Shown piece after piece: positions 8,569 to 17,412 of a stretch of DNA of 64,000 bases. The notes under the pieces were generated by a model, which saw only the letters and a program-made list of their open reading frames with translations, searched no databases and was not told the origin of the DNA. Position 1 is the first letter of the stretch. Every line of letters begins with the position of its first letter. Source of the stretch: Nonomuraea gerenzanensis (GTDB lineage: Bacteria > Actinomycetota > Actinomycetes > Streptosporangiales > Streptosporangiaceae); NCBI RefSeq assembly GCF_020215645.1, contig NZ_CP084058.1:9114001-9178000 (forward strand), in the 5' to 3' direction. Made by a program: the position numbers and the translations under genes.

Positions 8569-9165
8569 ATGAACAACACCACGCAGACGAACCCCCGCCC
8601 CCGCCCCGTCACCATCGCCGCCGCCCTGCAGCTCGTGTTCGCCGCGGGCTTCCTCATCGCCCCGCTCGCCGGCCTCGCCTACGGCGCCGACGTCCAGGCC
8701 GCCGCCGAGGCCGAGCTGATCAGGCAGGGGATGTCGCCCGGCATCCTGGCCGCCAACAACGTGCACTTCGACGAGGGCGGTTACGCGCTCGTCCTGCCCG
8801 TCACCACCGCCGTGACCGCCGCGCTCCTCGCGCTGCTGAACCTGGGCGGCAGACGGGCGGGCCGGATCCTGACCCTCATCATCCAGCCGATCTTCCTCCT
8901 GCTGGACGTCTTCATCTTCACCAGCCAGGCGTCGAAGACCCAGTACCTGCAGAACATCCTCGGCCCAGGCGCCGAAGCGCAGGCCGTCCTCGACGCGAGC
9001 GAGAGCGTCTACCCCGGCTGGCTGCTGGCCGCCACCGACGTCCGCATGCTCACCACCCCGCTGATCTCGCTGGCCGTCATCGTCCTGCTCCTGCTGCCGG
9101 CGGCCCGCGCCTACTTCCGCAAGCGCCCGGCGAGCACGCCCTCGATCTCGATGGCGCACGCCTGA
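8569..9165 (+). CDS. Small integral membrane protein, function unknown
   Basis: This 198-residue protein has four likely transmembrane helices, at about residues 13-35, 78-100, 103-125 and 160-182. An extracytoplasmic loop with EGGYALVLP follows helix 1, and a short basic, Ser-rich tail ends it. I do not recognise a named family. The ATG at 8569 is chosen because the upstream in-frame part (from 8506) comes from a CGTGTC/CGCGTC repeat and looks untranslated. It diverges from the phosphodiesterase operon and lies 71 bp before the SARP-type regulator on the same strand, but nothing shows that the two work together. Confidence 0.75.
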   Translation: MNNTTQTNPRPRPVTIAAALQLVFAAGFLIAPLAGLAYGADVQAAAEAELIRQGMSPGILAANNVHFDEGGYALVLPVTTAVTAALLALLNLGGRRAGRILTLIIQPIFLLLDVFIFTSQASKTQYLQNILGPGAEAQAVLDASESVYPGWLLAATDVRMLTTPLISLAVIVLLLLPAARAYFRKRPASTPSISMAHA

Positions 9166-9236
9166 AGCGAGCCCCCGCCCCGCCCGCGGCCATCCGGCCA
9201 CGGACGGGGCTCTGTGAGGTTTGAGACACTTGAGGG

Positions 9237-12200
9237 GTGCGAATTGTGCTGCTTGGCCCGGTTGAGGTCTTCGCCGGTGACGGTGTCCCGGTGAACATCC
9301 CGGGTGTCCGGCTCCGCATGCTGCTGACCAGGCTCGCGCTGGCGGCCGGCCGGCCGGTGAGCGCGGACGCGCTCGTGACCGACCTGTGGGGCGACGAGCC
9401 GCCGGCGGGCGCCACGGGGGCCCTGCAGGGCCTGGTGTCCCGGCTGCGCAGGGCGCTGAAGGGCGTCGGGGCGGTCGAGCTGGTGGCGGGCGGCTACCGG
9501 CTGCCGGTGAGCGGCGAGGACGTGGACGCGCACCGGTTCGAAGAACTGGTCGCCCGGGGGCGGCGCGAGCTGGCCGAGGGCAGGCCCGCGGAGGCCGCCG
9601 CCCTGCTGAGGGCCGCGCTCGAGCTGTGGCGGGGGCCCGCGCTGGCGGACGTGCAGGAGGCCCCGTTCGCCTACGGCAACGCCACGCGGCTGCACGACGT
9701 GCGGGCCGCGGCGGCCGAGGACCGCTTCGACGCCGAGTTACGGCTCGGCCGGCACACGGAGGTGCTGGCCGGCCTCGGCGCGGCGGCGGCCGAGCATCCG
9801 CTGAGCGAACGCCTGGCCGAGCTGCGCATGCGCGCCCTGTCGGCGGCCGGGCGCCAGGCGGACGCGCTGGCGGTCTACGAGGAGATCCGCGCCAAGCTGG
9901 GCGACGAGCTGGGCGTGGACCCGTCCCAAGGGCTGCGCGAGGTTCATCTCGCCCTGCTGCGCGGGGAGCTGGACCGGCCGCCGGCGCGGGAGGAGTCCGG
10001 CCAGAACCGCCTGCCCGCCCGGCTGACCACGTTCTTCGGCCGGGAGGCCGAGCTGCGGCAACTGTCCGGGCTGCTGGGCTCCGGCCGGCTGGTCACCATC
10101 GTCGGCCCCGGCGGCGCGGGCAAGACCAGGCTGTCGCTGGAGGCGGCGGCGCGCCTGGACCAGCGCGTGTGGTTCGTGCCGCTGGCCGGCGTGAGCGAGC
10201 CCGGCCGCCTCGCCGACGCCGTGCTCGGCGTGCTCAGCTCGTCCGACAGCCGACTGTACGACAGCGGGCAGCTCCAGCAGGCCACCCCGGTGGACCGCAT
10301 CGTGAGCCTGCTCGACGTCGGCGACGGCGTGCTCCTGCTCGACAACTGCGAGCACCTGATCGAGGCTGCGGCCGAGCTGGCCGAGCAGCTCCTGCTCCGG
10401 CTGCCGCGGCTGCGGATCCTGGCCACCAGCAGGGAGGCGCTCGCGATCAACGGAGAGACGCTGTGCCCCCTGGGCTCGCTCGACCTGCCGCCGGGCGACC
10501 CCGAGCCGGCCGAGGCCGGGCGGGCGGCGGCGGTGCGGCTCTTCGTCGACCGCGCCGCCGGCGTGCGGCCAGGCTTCACGCTCGACGAGAGCACCGCGGA
10601 CGACGTCGTGGAGATCTGCCGCCGGCTCGACGGCATCCCGCTGGCACTCGAACTGGCCGCCGCGAAACTGCGGGCGATGAGCGCCAGGGAGATCGTCCGG
10701 CGCCTGGACGACCGGTTCAGGCTGCTGAACTCGGGCAGCAGGACCGCCCTCCCCCGCCAGCGCACCCTGCTCGCGATGGTCGAGTGGAGCTGGGACCTGC
10801 TGGACGAGCAGGAGCGGGTGCTGGCGCGCAGGCTGTCGGCGCTGCCGGGCGGGGGGAGCCTGCCGGCGCTGGAGGCGATCTGCGCCGACGAGTCGCTGCC
10901 CGCCGACGACGTGCTCGGCGTCGTCGGCTCGCTGGTGGACAAGTCCCTCGTCCAGGAGAACGCGGACCGCTACCGCATGCTGGAGACCGTACGCGCCTAC
11001 GCGGCCGACCGCCTCGCGGAATCGGGCGACGACATCACCGCCCGCCTGTCCCGATATTTCCTGATGTTCGCCGAGGAGCACGAGCCGCTGCTGCGGACCA
11101 GGGACCAGCTCCGCGCGATAGCCGCGTTCGACGCCGAGCACGACAACCTCATCTACGCGCTGCGGTCCGCCGTCGCCGCCCGCGACGTGACCACGGCGTC
11201 CAGGTTCGTGCGCTCGCTGTTCTGGTACTGGGGCATCAGGGGCATGAGCCACCAGTTCGAGACGTCCCTCTCCGAGGTGCTCGCGTTCGGCGACGAACTG
11301 CCCGCTGACGTGCGAGCCGCCTTCCAGGTGGTCCAGGGGGTCGCGGCGGGATCGCGGACCGAGCTGCAACCGCCCAGCCTGGACAGGCGGGCGCTCAGCT
11401 TCCACCCGGCGGTGCCCCTGTTCCGGCTGTCCCAGCTCGCCACCGCCTCCGGCGGCTCCGGTCCCGGCCAGGACGAGCTGGAGCACGCGCTGAACTCCGC
11501 CGACCCCTGGGTACGGGCCAGCGCCCTGTGGGCCCAGGACTTCGTCCGCACCCAGCAAGGCGACATGACCACCGGGGCGCAAGCGCGGCGAGAGGCGCTG
11601 CAGGCGTTCGAGCAGGCCGGTGACCGGTGGGGCATGGTGATGGCGCTGCTGGCCATCAGCATGGACGACGACATACGCGGCAACCACCAGGAGGCCGTCT
11701 CGGCCGCCGAGCGAGCCGTCGCCATCAGCTCCGAACTCGGCACCGAGGAGCACCTGGCCTGGTCCAAGGGGCGGCTCGCGGCGGCGCGGGCCCGCAGCGG
11801 CGACCTCTCCGGCGCCCTGCGCGACCTCGACGCCGGACAGCGCCAGGCCAGGGAACGAGGACTGCGGCGCCTCGAGACCACCCTCCTCAACCATCGGGCG
11901 GCGGTCCTGCGCCGGTCGGGCGAGTACCTGCAGGCCCATGAGGCGCTGGATCGGCTGGAGACGCTCGTGCACCGGGTGCCCATGCCTGAGGACGTCGTCC
12001 GGGGGCTGGTCGCGGGTGAGCGGGTCTCGCTGCTGCTCGCCGAGGGGGACGCCGTGCGGGCGCGGGCGTTGTTCCCCCATGCCCTGTGGGGGGCGTTCGC
12101 CTACGGGAACCCCGGGCATCTCGCCAGCGCGTGTGAGTGGCTGGGGCGGCTGCTCGCGCTGGAGGGGGATCCTGAGGGGGCTGCCCGCTCGCTGGGGATG

Positions 12201-12383
12201 AGCGAGAGGATCAAGGGGGTGCTTGATCAGGGGGATCCCGAGATTCGGGCCTTGATCCGGGAGCTGGTCGGGTGCTTGGGGGAGGATCGGTATCGGGCGG
12301 CCTATCGGGAGGGGGCCGCGATGCCCAGGCAGCAGGCGATCGATCGGCTGGCGGGGATGGCGGGGCGGCCGGGGGTGGCCTGA
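9237..12383 (+). CDS. SARP-family regulator with BTAD, NB-ARC ATPase and TPR-like C-terminus (AfsR-like)
   Basis: This 1048-residue AfsR/DnrI-type transcription activator has four parts. An OmpR-like winged helix spans 1-90. A bacterial transcriptional activation domain spans about 97-240 (AHRFEELVARGRRELAEG to DELGVDPSQGLREVH). An NB-ARC ATPase spans about 270-560 with Walker A Gly290-Thr297 (GPGGAGKT), Walker B LLLDNCEH around Asp369 and ATSREAL. A helical repeat region runs from about 620 to the end. ATP-dependent oligomerisation probably controls DNA binding. Codon 168 (9738-9740) is TTA, so translation may need the bldA leucyl-tRNA. The last 130 codons use far more G-ending codons than the rest. 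No biosynthetic target lies next to it. Confidence 0.9.
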   Translation: MRIVLLGPVEVFAGDGVPVNIPGVRLRMLLTRLALAAGRPVSADALVTDLWGDEPPAGATGALQGLVSRLRRALKGVGAVELVAGGYRLPVSGEDVDAHRFEELVARGRRELAEGRPAEAAALLRAALELWRGPALADVQEAPFAYGNATRLHDVRAAAAEDRFDAELRLGRHTEVLAGLGAAAAEHPLSERLAELRMRALSAAGRQADALAVYEEIRAKLGDELGVDPSQGLREVHLALLRGELDRPPAREESGQNRLPARLTTFFGREAELRQLSGLLGSGRLVTIVGPGGAGKTRLSLEAAARLDQRVWFVPLAGVSEPGRLADAVLGVLSSSDSRLYDSGQLQQATPVDRIVSLLDVGDGVLLLDNCEHLIEAAAELAEQLLLRLPRLRILATSREALAINGETLCPLGSLDLPPGDPEPAEAGRAAAVRLFVDRAAGVRPGFTLDESTADDVVEICRRLDGIPLALELAAAKLRAMSAREIVRRLDDRFRLLNSGSRTALPRQRTLLAMVEWSWDLLDEQERVLARRLSALPGGGSLPALEAICADESLPADDVLGVVGSLVDKSLVQENADRYRMLETVRAYAADRLAESGDDITARLSRYFLMFAEEHEPLLRTRDQLRAIAAFDAEHDNLIYALRSAVAARDVTTASRFVRSLFWYWGIRGMSHQFETSLSEVLAFGDELPADVRAAFQVVQGVAAGSRTELQPPSLDRRALSFHPAVPLFRLSQLATASGGSGPGQDELEHALNSADPWVRASALWAQDFVRTQQGDMTTGAQARREALQAFEQAGDRWGMVMALLAISMDDDIRGNHQEAVSAAERAVAISSELGTEEHLAWSKGRLAAARARSGDLSGALRDLDAGQRQARERGLRRLETTLLNHRAAVLRRSGEYLQAHEALDRLETLVHRVPMPEDVVRGLVAGERVSLLLAEGDAVRARALFPHALWGAFAYGNPGHLASACEWLGRLLALEGDPEGAARSLGMSERIKGVLDQGDPEIRALIRELVGCLGEDRYRAAYREGAAMPRQQAIDRLAGMAGRPGVA

Positions 12384-12726
12384 GCGCAGGGGCGCTTCAG
12401 TGGCGCGCGCACGCCGCCACGCCGCCCTGCCGCAACGCCGCCCTGCCGCCCTGCTGCCACGTCGCCGTGCGCGCCCTGCTGCCACATCGCCCTGCCGCCA
12501 CGCGCGGTGGCGCCATGCGGTGCGCGTCGTCGTGCCGTGCCGTGCCACTGCGCCGCCGTGTGCGCCCCCGCAGTGGCGCGTCGTCATGCGTGCCGACGAA
12601 GCCGTGCCGACGGGGCCGTGCCGACGCGGCGGGGCCGACGGGGCCGTGCCGACGCGGCCGTGCCGACGGGGCCGTGACTTCGCGACCGTGCTGGTGCGGG
12701 CCCTGAGCGTGGGCCGATGGGGCGGG
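12384..12726. other. 343-bp gene-free stretch of degenerate GC-rich repeats
   Basis: No convincing gene is seen. The first 150 bases are runs of GCCGCCCTGCC/GCCACGTCGCC-like words. The last part contains a tandem 14-bp repeat (12601-12670). It separates two converging genes. Open frames across it are artefacts of the high G+C content. Confidence 0.6.
12601..12670. repeat. 14-bp tandem repeat, five copies
   Basis: Five adjacent copies of a unit like GCCGTGCCGACGGG occupy 12601-12670, differing at one to three positions. A degraded copy precedes and another follows. The unit length is not a multiple of three and the repeat lies outside genes. Confidence 0.75.
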
Positions 12727-13317
12727 TCAGGCCGTGGCGCGGGCGGTCGCTTCGGAGAGGGCCTTGGCGAAGGCGAGGACGTGGGTGACCGCCTCCGGGC
12801 CGTCGGCGGCCTCGCTGACCCGCAGCGACAGGTCGTCGGCCGTGATGGCCCCCGTGTAGCCGTGGTCGGCCTCGCAGTTCTCGTCGCCGCACGTCGCCGG
12901 CTCCAGGTCGACGTGGGAGATGGCGCCCCAGCCGATCGTGAGCGTGACCTCCGTGGGAGGGACGCCCGGCACGTACGAGGCCGGGTCGGGCACGACGCGG
13001 GTGACGGCCACCGACTGGACGCGGCTCAGCCGGACCGCCTCGGTGGTGGTGGAGGCGTGGGACGCCGAGACGCCCTCGACCGCCGGGTGCTCATCGGTGT
13101 GGCAGACCAGCAGCCTCGTCGCCGACAGCACCAGGACGGTGACGTGACGGCGCACCTCCATCGCGGGATCGAAGGTCGCCTCGTGGTGGACCACGAACGC
13201 GGTCACGGCCTCCTTGCCCAGCGCGGATTCGACCGCATCGGTGACGAGGTCGGGGTAGTAGCCGCTGCGCTCGATCGCTTCACGCAGGCCCGCGGCTGAG
13301 ACTCGGGTTTCCCTCAT
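12727..13317 (-). CDS. DUF5998 family protein
   Basis: This 196-residue protein belongs to the actinobacterial DUF5998 family, whose function is unknown. Conserved blocks are GLREAIERSGYYPDLV, VRRHVTVLVLS, CHTDEHP, EVTLTIGWGAISHVDLEPA, CGDENCEADHGYTG and DDLSLRVSEAADGP. The Cys-Gly-Asp-x-x-Cys and nearby His could bind a metal, but that is inference. It has no signal peptide or membrane segment. The AT-rich patch at 13356-13385 just upstream, with two TATA-like words, stands out in this genome and is a likely promoter. Its neighbours give no functional hint. Confidence 0.85.
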   Translation of the reverse strand: MRETRVSAAGLREAIERSGYYPDLVTDAVESALGKEAVTAFVVHHEATFDPAMEVRRHVTVLVLSATRLLVCHTDEHPAVEGVSASHASTTTEAVRLSRVQSVAVTRVVPDPASYVPGVPPTEVTLTIGWGAISHVDLEPATCGDENCEADHGYTGAITADDLSLRVSEAADGPEAVTHVLAFAKALSEATARATA

Positions 13318-13470
13318 GGCTCCATCCTGCCAGGGCCGGGCAGTGCACTCACCCGCCGGATATAACGCTCTATAACGTCTTTTGTCTGGGCAACAAGCGG
13401 CACTTGGGTCACGTCATTCGCTGTGGGCGGATCCGCTCTGAGCAGAGCCGGGAGCCGCCCCGCGAAGCGT

Positions 13471-16134
13471 TCAGGACAGGCGGCGGGGGCCGACGTCGAG
13501 GCGGGGGCCCGCCGGGGTGCGCAGGATGGCGCGGGCGCCGAGGATCATCGCGTCGGACTCCCCCACGAGCACCTGGTCGAGATCGAGGCGGGCCACCTCC
13601 GGCAGGTCGTGGGCCAGCCGGCCGACGCGTACGAGCAGCTCCTCCAGGGCGTCCACCGCCACGGGCGGGTAACCGTACTCGCCGAACAGCAGCGGCGCCG
13701 CCCGTACGGAGCGCACGAGGGCGGAGGCGTCCTCGCGGGTCAGCGGCGCCACGCGGAAGCCCTGGTCCTGGAGCAGGCGCGCGGTCACCTCGCCCAGCCC
13801 GAACGAGACGACCGGCCCGAACGCCGGGTCCTCGATGACGCCGACGACGGTGGGCACGGCGGGTTGCGGCGCCATGCGCTGGACGGCCAGCTCCACCCCC
13901 TCGCCGAACAGCTCGGCGAACTCGGTGTAGGCGTTGCGCACCGTCTCGGGCCCCGTGAGGCCCAGGCGGACCGTCCCCGCGCGGCGGGAGGCGCCGGGGT
14001 CGGCCACCTTGACCACCACCGGCCAGCCGAGGCGCCCGGCGGCGGCCACGGCCTCGTCGGCGGAGCGCACGACCTCGGCGGGCCAGACGGTCAGGCCGTA
14101 GCAGGACAGCAGCTCGGCGGCGTCGATCTCGACCGGCGGCCCGGCCTGCGCGAACCCGGCCGGCGCGGCCTCCGCGTCGGGCTCGCTGCTCGACAGCGTC
14201 TCCTGGACGAGGGTCCTGGCGCGCACGGTGTCGATGCCGTCGAGCTCCTGCGGCGGCGTCGAGGGCTGCGCCCGCCACGTGGCGTAGCGGACCACGAGGG
14301 CCAGCGCCCGCACGGCCTCCTCCGGCGCCGCGTACGACGGGATGGAGCCGCGCGAGGGCGCGGACGGGCCGGGCACGCGCAGGGCAGGATGCATGCCCAG
14401 ATGCCCGCGGAACGTCGCCACCACCGGCTTGCCGGAGTCCTTCGAGACCCGCAGCAGCTCGTCGGCGACCTCCTCGGCGCGACCGGGGATGGGCGGCATG
14501 TAGATCACGACGGCCGCGTCCACGTCGGGCGAGGCCAGCTCGCCGGCGAGGGCGGGGCCGTACTCGGCGGCGCCCGCGGCGGGGCCGAGGTTGACCGGGG
14601 CGCGCGGCTCCAGGCCGGCGGCCCGGCAGGCGTGCGCGGCCAGCAGGCCGAGCGCGTCGGAGTTCGTCACGAGGGCGACGCGGGGACCGGCGGGCAACGG
14701 CTGGTAGGCGAGCAGCTGCCCCACGTCGAAGAGCTGGATGAGGTCGTCGACCCTGATCAGGCCCGCCTGCTCGAACAGCGAGCTGATCGCCGAGTCGGGC
14801 AGCCCCAGCTCCTCGGCCGAGTGCCCGGAGGGGGTGCCGCCGCTCTTGACCACCACGACGGGCTTGCTGCGCGCGATGCGCCTGGCCAGCCGGGTGAACT
14901 TGCGCGGGTTTCCGAGCGACTCCAGGTAGAGCAGGATGACCTCGGTGGAGTCGTCCTCCTCCCAGTACTGCAGCAGGTCGTTGCCCGAGACGTCGGCCCT
15001 GTTGCCCGCGGAGACGAACGACGAGATGCCCATGCCGCGCTGCGCGACCCGCTGCAGGAGGGCGGTGCCGAGCGCGCCGGACTGGCTGAAGAAGCCCACC
15101 TTCCCCCTGCCCGGCACGGTGGCGGCGAGGGTGGCGTTGAGCTTGACGGCCGGGTCGGTGTTGGCGATGCCGAGGCAGTTGGGGCCGACGACGCGCAGGC
15201 CGTAGGAGCGGGCGATGCGGGCCAGCTCGTCCTGCCTGGCGCGGCCCTGCTCGCCCGTCTCGCCGAACCCGGAGGAGACCACGACCAGCCCGTGCACCCC
15301 CTTCTCCGCGCACTCCTTGACCACGTCGAGCACGCCCTCGGCCGGCACGGCGACCACGGCCAGATCGACGTCGCCGTCGATCTCGCTCACGCTCGGGTAC
15401 GCGCGCACGCCCGCCACCGCCCGCACCTCGCGGTGCACGGGGTAGACGGGGCCGGTGAAGTCGGCGGCCAGCAGGTTGCGCAGCACGGTCTGGCCCACGC
15501 CGCCCGGCTCGCGCGAGGCGCCGATGACGGCGACGGAGCCGGGGGTGAGCAGCCGGGCGATGGAGCGGGACTCGGCCCGGTGCTCGCGGGCGATCGTCAC
15601 CTCGGTGGAGGTGTCGGTCGGGGTGAGGTCGAGCGTCATGCGGACGACGCCGTCCTCGAACTGGCTCTGGGCCGTGTAACCGGCCTGGCGCAGCAGCCCG
15701 GTCATGCGCATGTTGGCGGGCAGCACGTCGGCGACGAACCGCTCGATGCCGCGCTCGCGCGCCGTGGCCGCCAGGTGCTCCAGCAGCACGGAGGCCACCC
15801 CCCTGCCCTGGTGCGCGTCCTCGACGAGGAAGGCGACCTCGGCCTCGCCGGGGCCCGTGCGGTCGTAGCGGATGACGGCCACCATCTCGGTGCCGATGGT
15901 GGCGATCAGCGCGACGCGGTTGACGTAGTCGACGTTCGTGAACCGCTCGACCTCCCTGTCGGACAGGCGGGGCCGCGGCCCGAAGAAGCGGAAGTAGATC
16001 GACTCGTCGGACAGCCGTGAGTAGAAGGAACGGAGGCGGTCGGCGTCGGCGGGCCGGATCGGGCGGACGTGCGCGGTGCCGCCGTCGGCCAGGACGACAT
16101 CGGCCTCCCAGTGAGCCGGATATTGTGCCTCCAC
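13471..16134 (-). CDS. GNAT acetyltransferase fused to NDP-forming acyl-CoA synthetase (Pat-like)
   Basis: This 887-residue fusion has an N-terminal GNAT domain (about 10-175, acetyl-CoA loop QGRGVASVLLEHL), a CoA-binding Rossmann domain (about 195-330, GSVAVIGASREPGGVG), a CoA-ligase flavodoxin-like domain (about 345-500) and a C-terminal ATP-grasp domain (about 645-875). Such proteins acetylate lysines in enzymes such as acetyl-CoA synthetase; the synthetase half usually senses ligands rather than makes acetyl-CoA. The order GNAT first is the actinomycete type, opposite to enterobacterial Pat. Where ADP-forming synthetases have SHTGALAGSD there is SGHSAEELGLPDS, so catalytic activity of that half is doubtful. 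The GTG start at 16134 gives a full-length GNAT domain. Confidence 0.88.
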   Translation of the reverse strand: MEAQYPAHWEADVVLADGGTAHVRPIRPADADRLRSFYSRLSDESIYFRFFGPRPRLSDREVERFTNVDYVNRVALIATIGTEMVAVIRYDRTGPGEAEVAFLVEDAHQGRGVASVLLEHLAATARERGIERFVADVLPANMRMTGLLRQAGYTAQSQFEDGVVRMTLDLTPTDTSTEVTIAREHRAESRSIARLLTPGSVAVIGASREPGGVGQTVLRNLLAADFTGPVYPVHREVRAVAGVRAYPSVSEIDGDVDLAVVAVPAEGVLDVVKECAEKGVHGLVVVSSGFGETGEQGRARQDELARIARSYGLRVVGPNCLGIANTDPAVKLNATLAATVPGRGKVGFFSQSGALGTALLQRVAQRGMGISSFVSAGNRADVSGNDLLQYWEEDDSTEVILLYLESLGNPRKFTRLARRIARSKPVVVVKSGGTPSGHSAEELGLPDSAISSLFEQAGLIRVDDLIQLFDVGQLLAYQPLPAGPRVALVTNSDALGLLAAHACRAAGLEPRAPVNLGPAAGAAEYGPALAGELASPDVDAAVVIYMPPIPGRAEEVADELLRVSKDSGKPVVATFRGHLGMHPALRVPGPSAPSRGSIPSYAAPEEAVRALALVVRYATWRAQPSTPPQELDGIDTVRARTLVQETLSSSEPDAEAAPAGFAQAGPPVEIDAAELLSCYGLTVWPAEVVRSADEAVAAAGRLGWPVVVKVADPGASRRAGTVRLGLTGPETVRNAYTEFAELFGEGVELAVQRMAPQPAVPTVVGVIEDPAFGPVVSFGLGEVTARLLQDQGFRVAPLTREDASALVRSVRAAPLLFGEYGYPPVAVDALEELLVRVGRLAHDLPEVARLDLDQVLVGESDAMILGARAILRTPAGPRLDVGPRRLS

Positions 16135-16315
16135 AGTCTCGACTGTAAACCCGCATCCCAGATGCCAAGACCAGGGGCCCTGTTGGGCAACGCTTGTGCA
16201 TCGACTCCTGCCCGGTCTCCGGGGTACGCCCCACGGGCTGCCCGCAACCTGTTACTTTTGCGGTGGCGTTTCGCCGTGGCCAGGCTCGATCTGAAGGCAG
16301 CAAGGTGGTGACATC

Positions 16316-17209
16316 ATGACGCGGGTCGTCGTGGTGGGCGATCTCATGACCGACGCGGTCGCTCGCGCCCGTTATGCGCTCGCCCGGGCGAGCGACACCC
16401 CGGCGATCGTCACCATGCACGGCGGCGGCTCAGGGGCCAACATCTCCTCCTGGCTGGCCGTCGAGGGCGCCGAGGTGGCCTTCATCGGCCGCAGGGGCGC
16501 CGACATCACCGGGCGTAACCGCGACATGGAGCTGATGGGCTACGGCGTGGACGCCCGGCTCGTCATGGACCCCGAGCGGCCGACCGGCACCTGCGTCGTG
16601 CTGGTCACCCACAAGGGCGAGCGCACCATGCTCTCCGACCCCGGGGCCAACGCCGCCCTGTCCCCTGAGGACCTGCCGCGCGACCTGTTCACCCAGGGCG
16701 CGCACCTGCACCTGTCGGGCTACACCCTGATCAACGAGGGCTCGCGCGACGCCGGGCTCGCGGCGCTCGACATGGCCAGGCGCGCCGGGATGTCGATCTC
16801 GGTCGACTGCGCCTCCTCCGCGCCGCTGGAGCGCACCGGCGCCGAGCCGTTCCTGGAGTGGACCAACGGCGCCAAGCTGCTGTTCGCCAACATCGACCAG
16901 GCCAAGGTGCTGACCGGCCGCGACGAGGCCGAGGCCGCCGCCAAGGTGCTGACCGCGTGGTTCCCGCAGGTCGTGATCAAGATGAACGCCGAGGGCGCGC
17001 TGTGGTTCAGCAACGGCCGCCCCGACCCCGTGCGGGTGGCCGCCGACCCGGTCGACAAGATCGTTGACGGTACGGGCGCGGGCGACGCGTTCTGCGCCGG
17101 CTTCCTGCCCGCCTGGCTGGAGGGCAAGCCGCCGGCCGAGGCGCTGTCCTCCGGTAACCGGCTGGCGGCCAAGGCGATCATGCATCTGGGTGCGCGCCCG
17201 CCGTTCTAG
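16316..17209 (+). CDS. PfkB-family carbohydrate kinase
   Basis: This 297-residue ribokinase-like kinase transfers phosphate from ATP to a sugar or nucleoside hydroxyl. The N-terminal substrate motif GGGSGANISSWLA and the C-terminal signature DGTGAGDAFCAGF with catalytic base Asp257 are both present. KMNAEGALW marks the ATP-side strand. The substrate cannot be read from sequence. It diverges from the Pat-like gene across 181 bp and stands alone. Members of this subgroup are sometimes near pseudouridine catabolism genes, but none are here. Confidence 0.88.
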   Translation: MTRVVVVGDLMTDAVARARYALARASDTPAIVTMHGGGSGANISSWLAVEGAEVAFIGRRGADITGRNRDMELMGYGVDARLVMDPERPTGTCVVLVTHKGERTMLSDPGANAALSPEDLPRDLFTQGAHLHLSGYTLINEGSRDAGLAALDMARRAGMSISVDCASSAPLERTGAEPFLEWTNGAKLLFANIDQAKVLTGRDEAEAAAKVLTAWFPQVVIKMNAEGALWFSNGRPDPVRVAADPVDKIVDGTGAGDAFCAGFLPAWLEGKPPAEALSSGNRLAAKAIMHLGARPPF

Positions 17210-17412
17210 GCGTCTTCGACGGCGTTGGGGCGAGGCGTCCGGATTCAGCGCCCAGTTGAGGAGCCCGATGCCCGGCGTGCGCCCGTCGCGTTCCGGTGAT
17301 CCGACTTCCGACTGGCCCCGACACCTTGCGGGTGGCCGAGGAGGCGGTGCTGGTGCCGACGCCGTGGCGCGCACGTTGCTGCTGCGCGGCGCCACGGCGA
17401 CGGACCTGCACG

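Noticed and set aside
13409..16420. A 1003-residue open frame on the minus strand across the Pat-like gene in another frame
   Set aside because: It is a high-G+C shadow: the sequence is Arg/Ala/Gly/Pro-rich without domains, while the overlapping frame encodes complete GNAT, CoA-binding and ATP-grasp domains.
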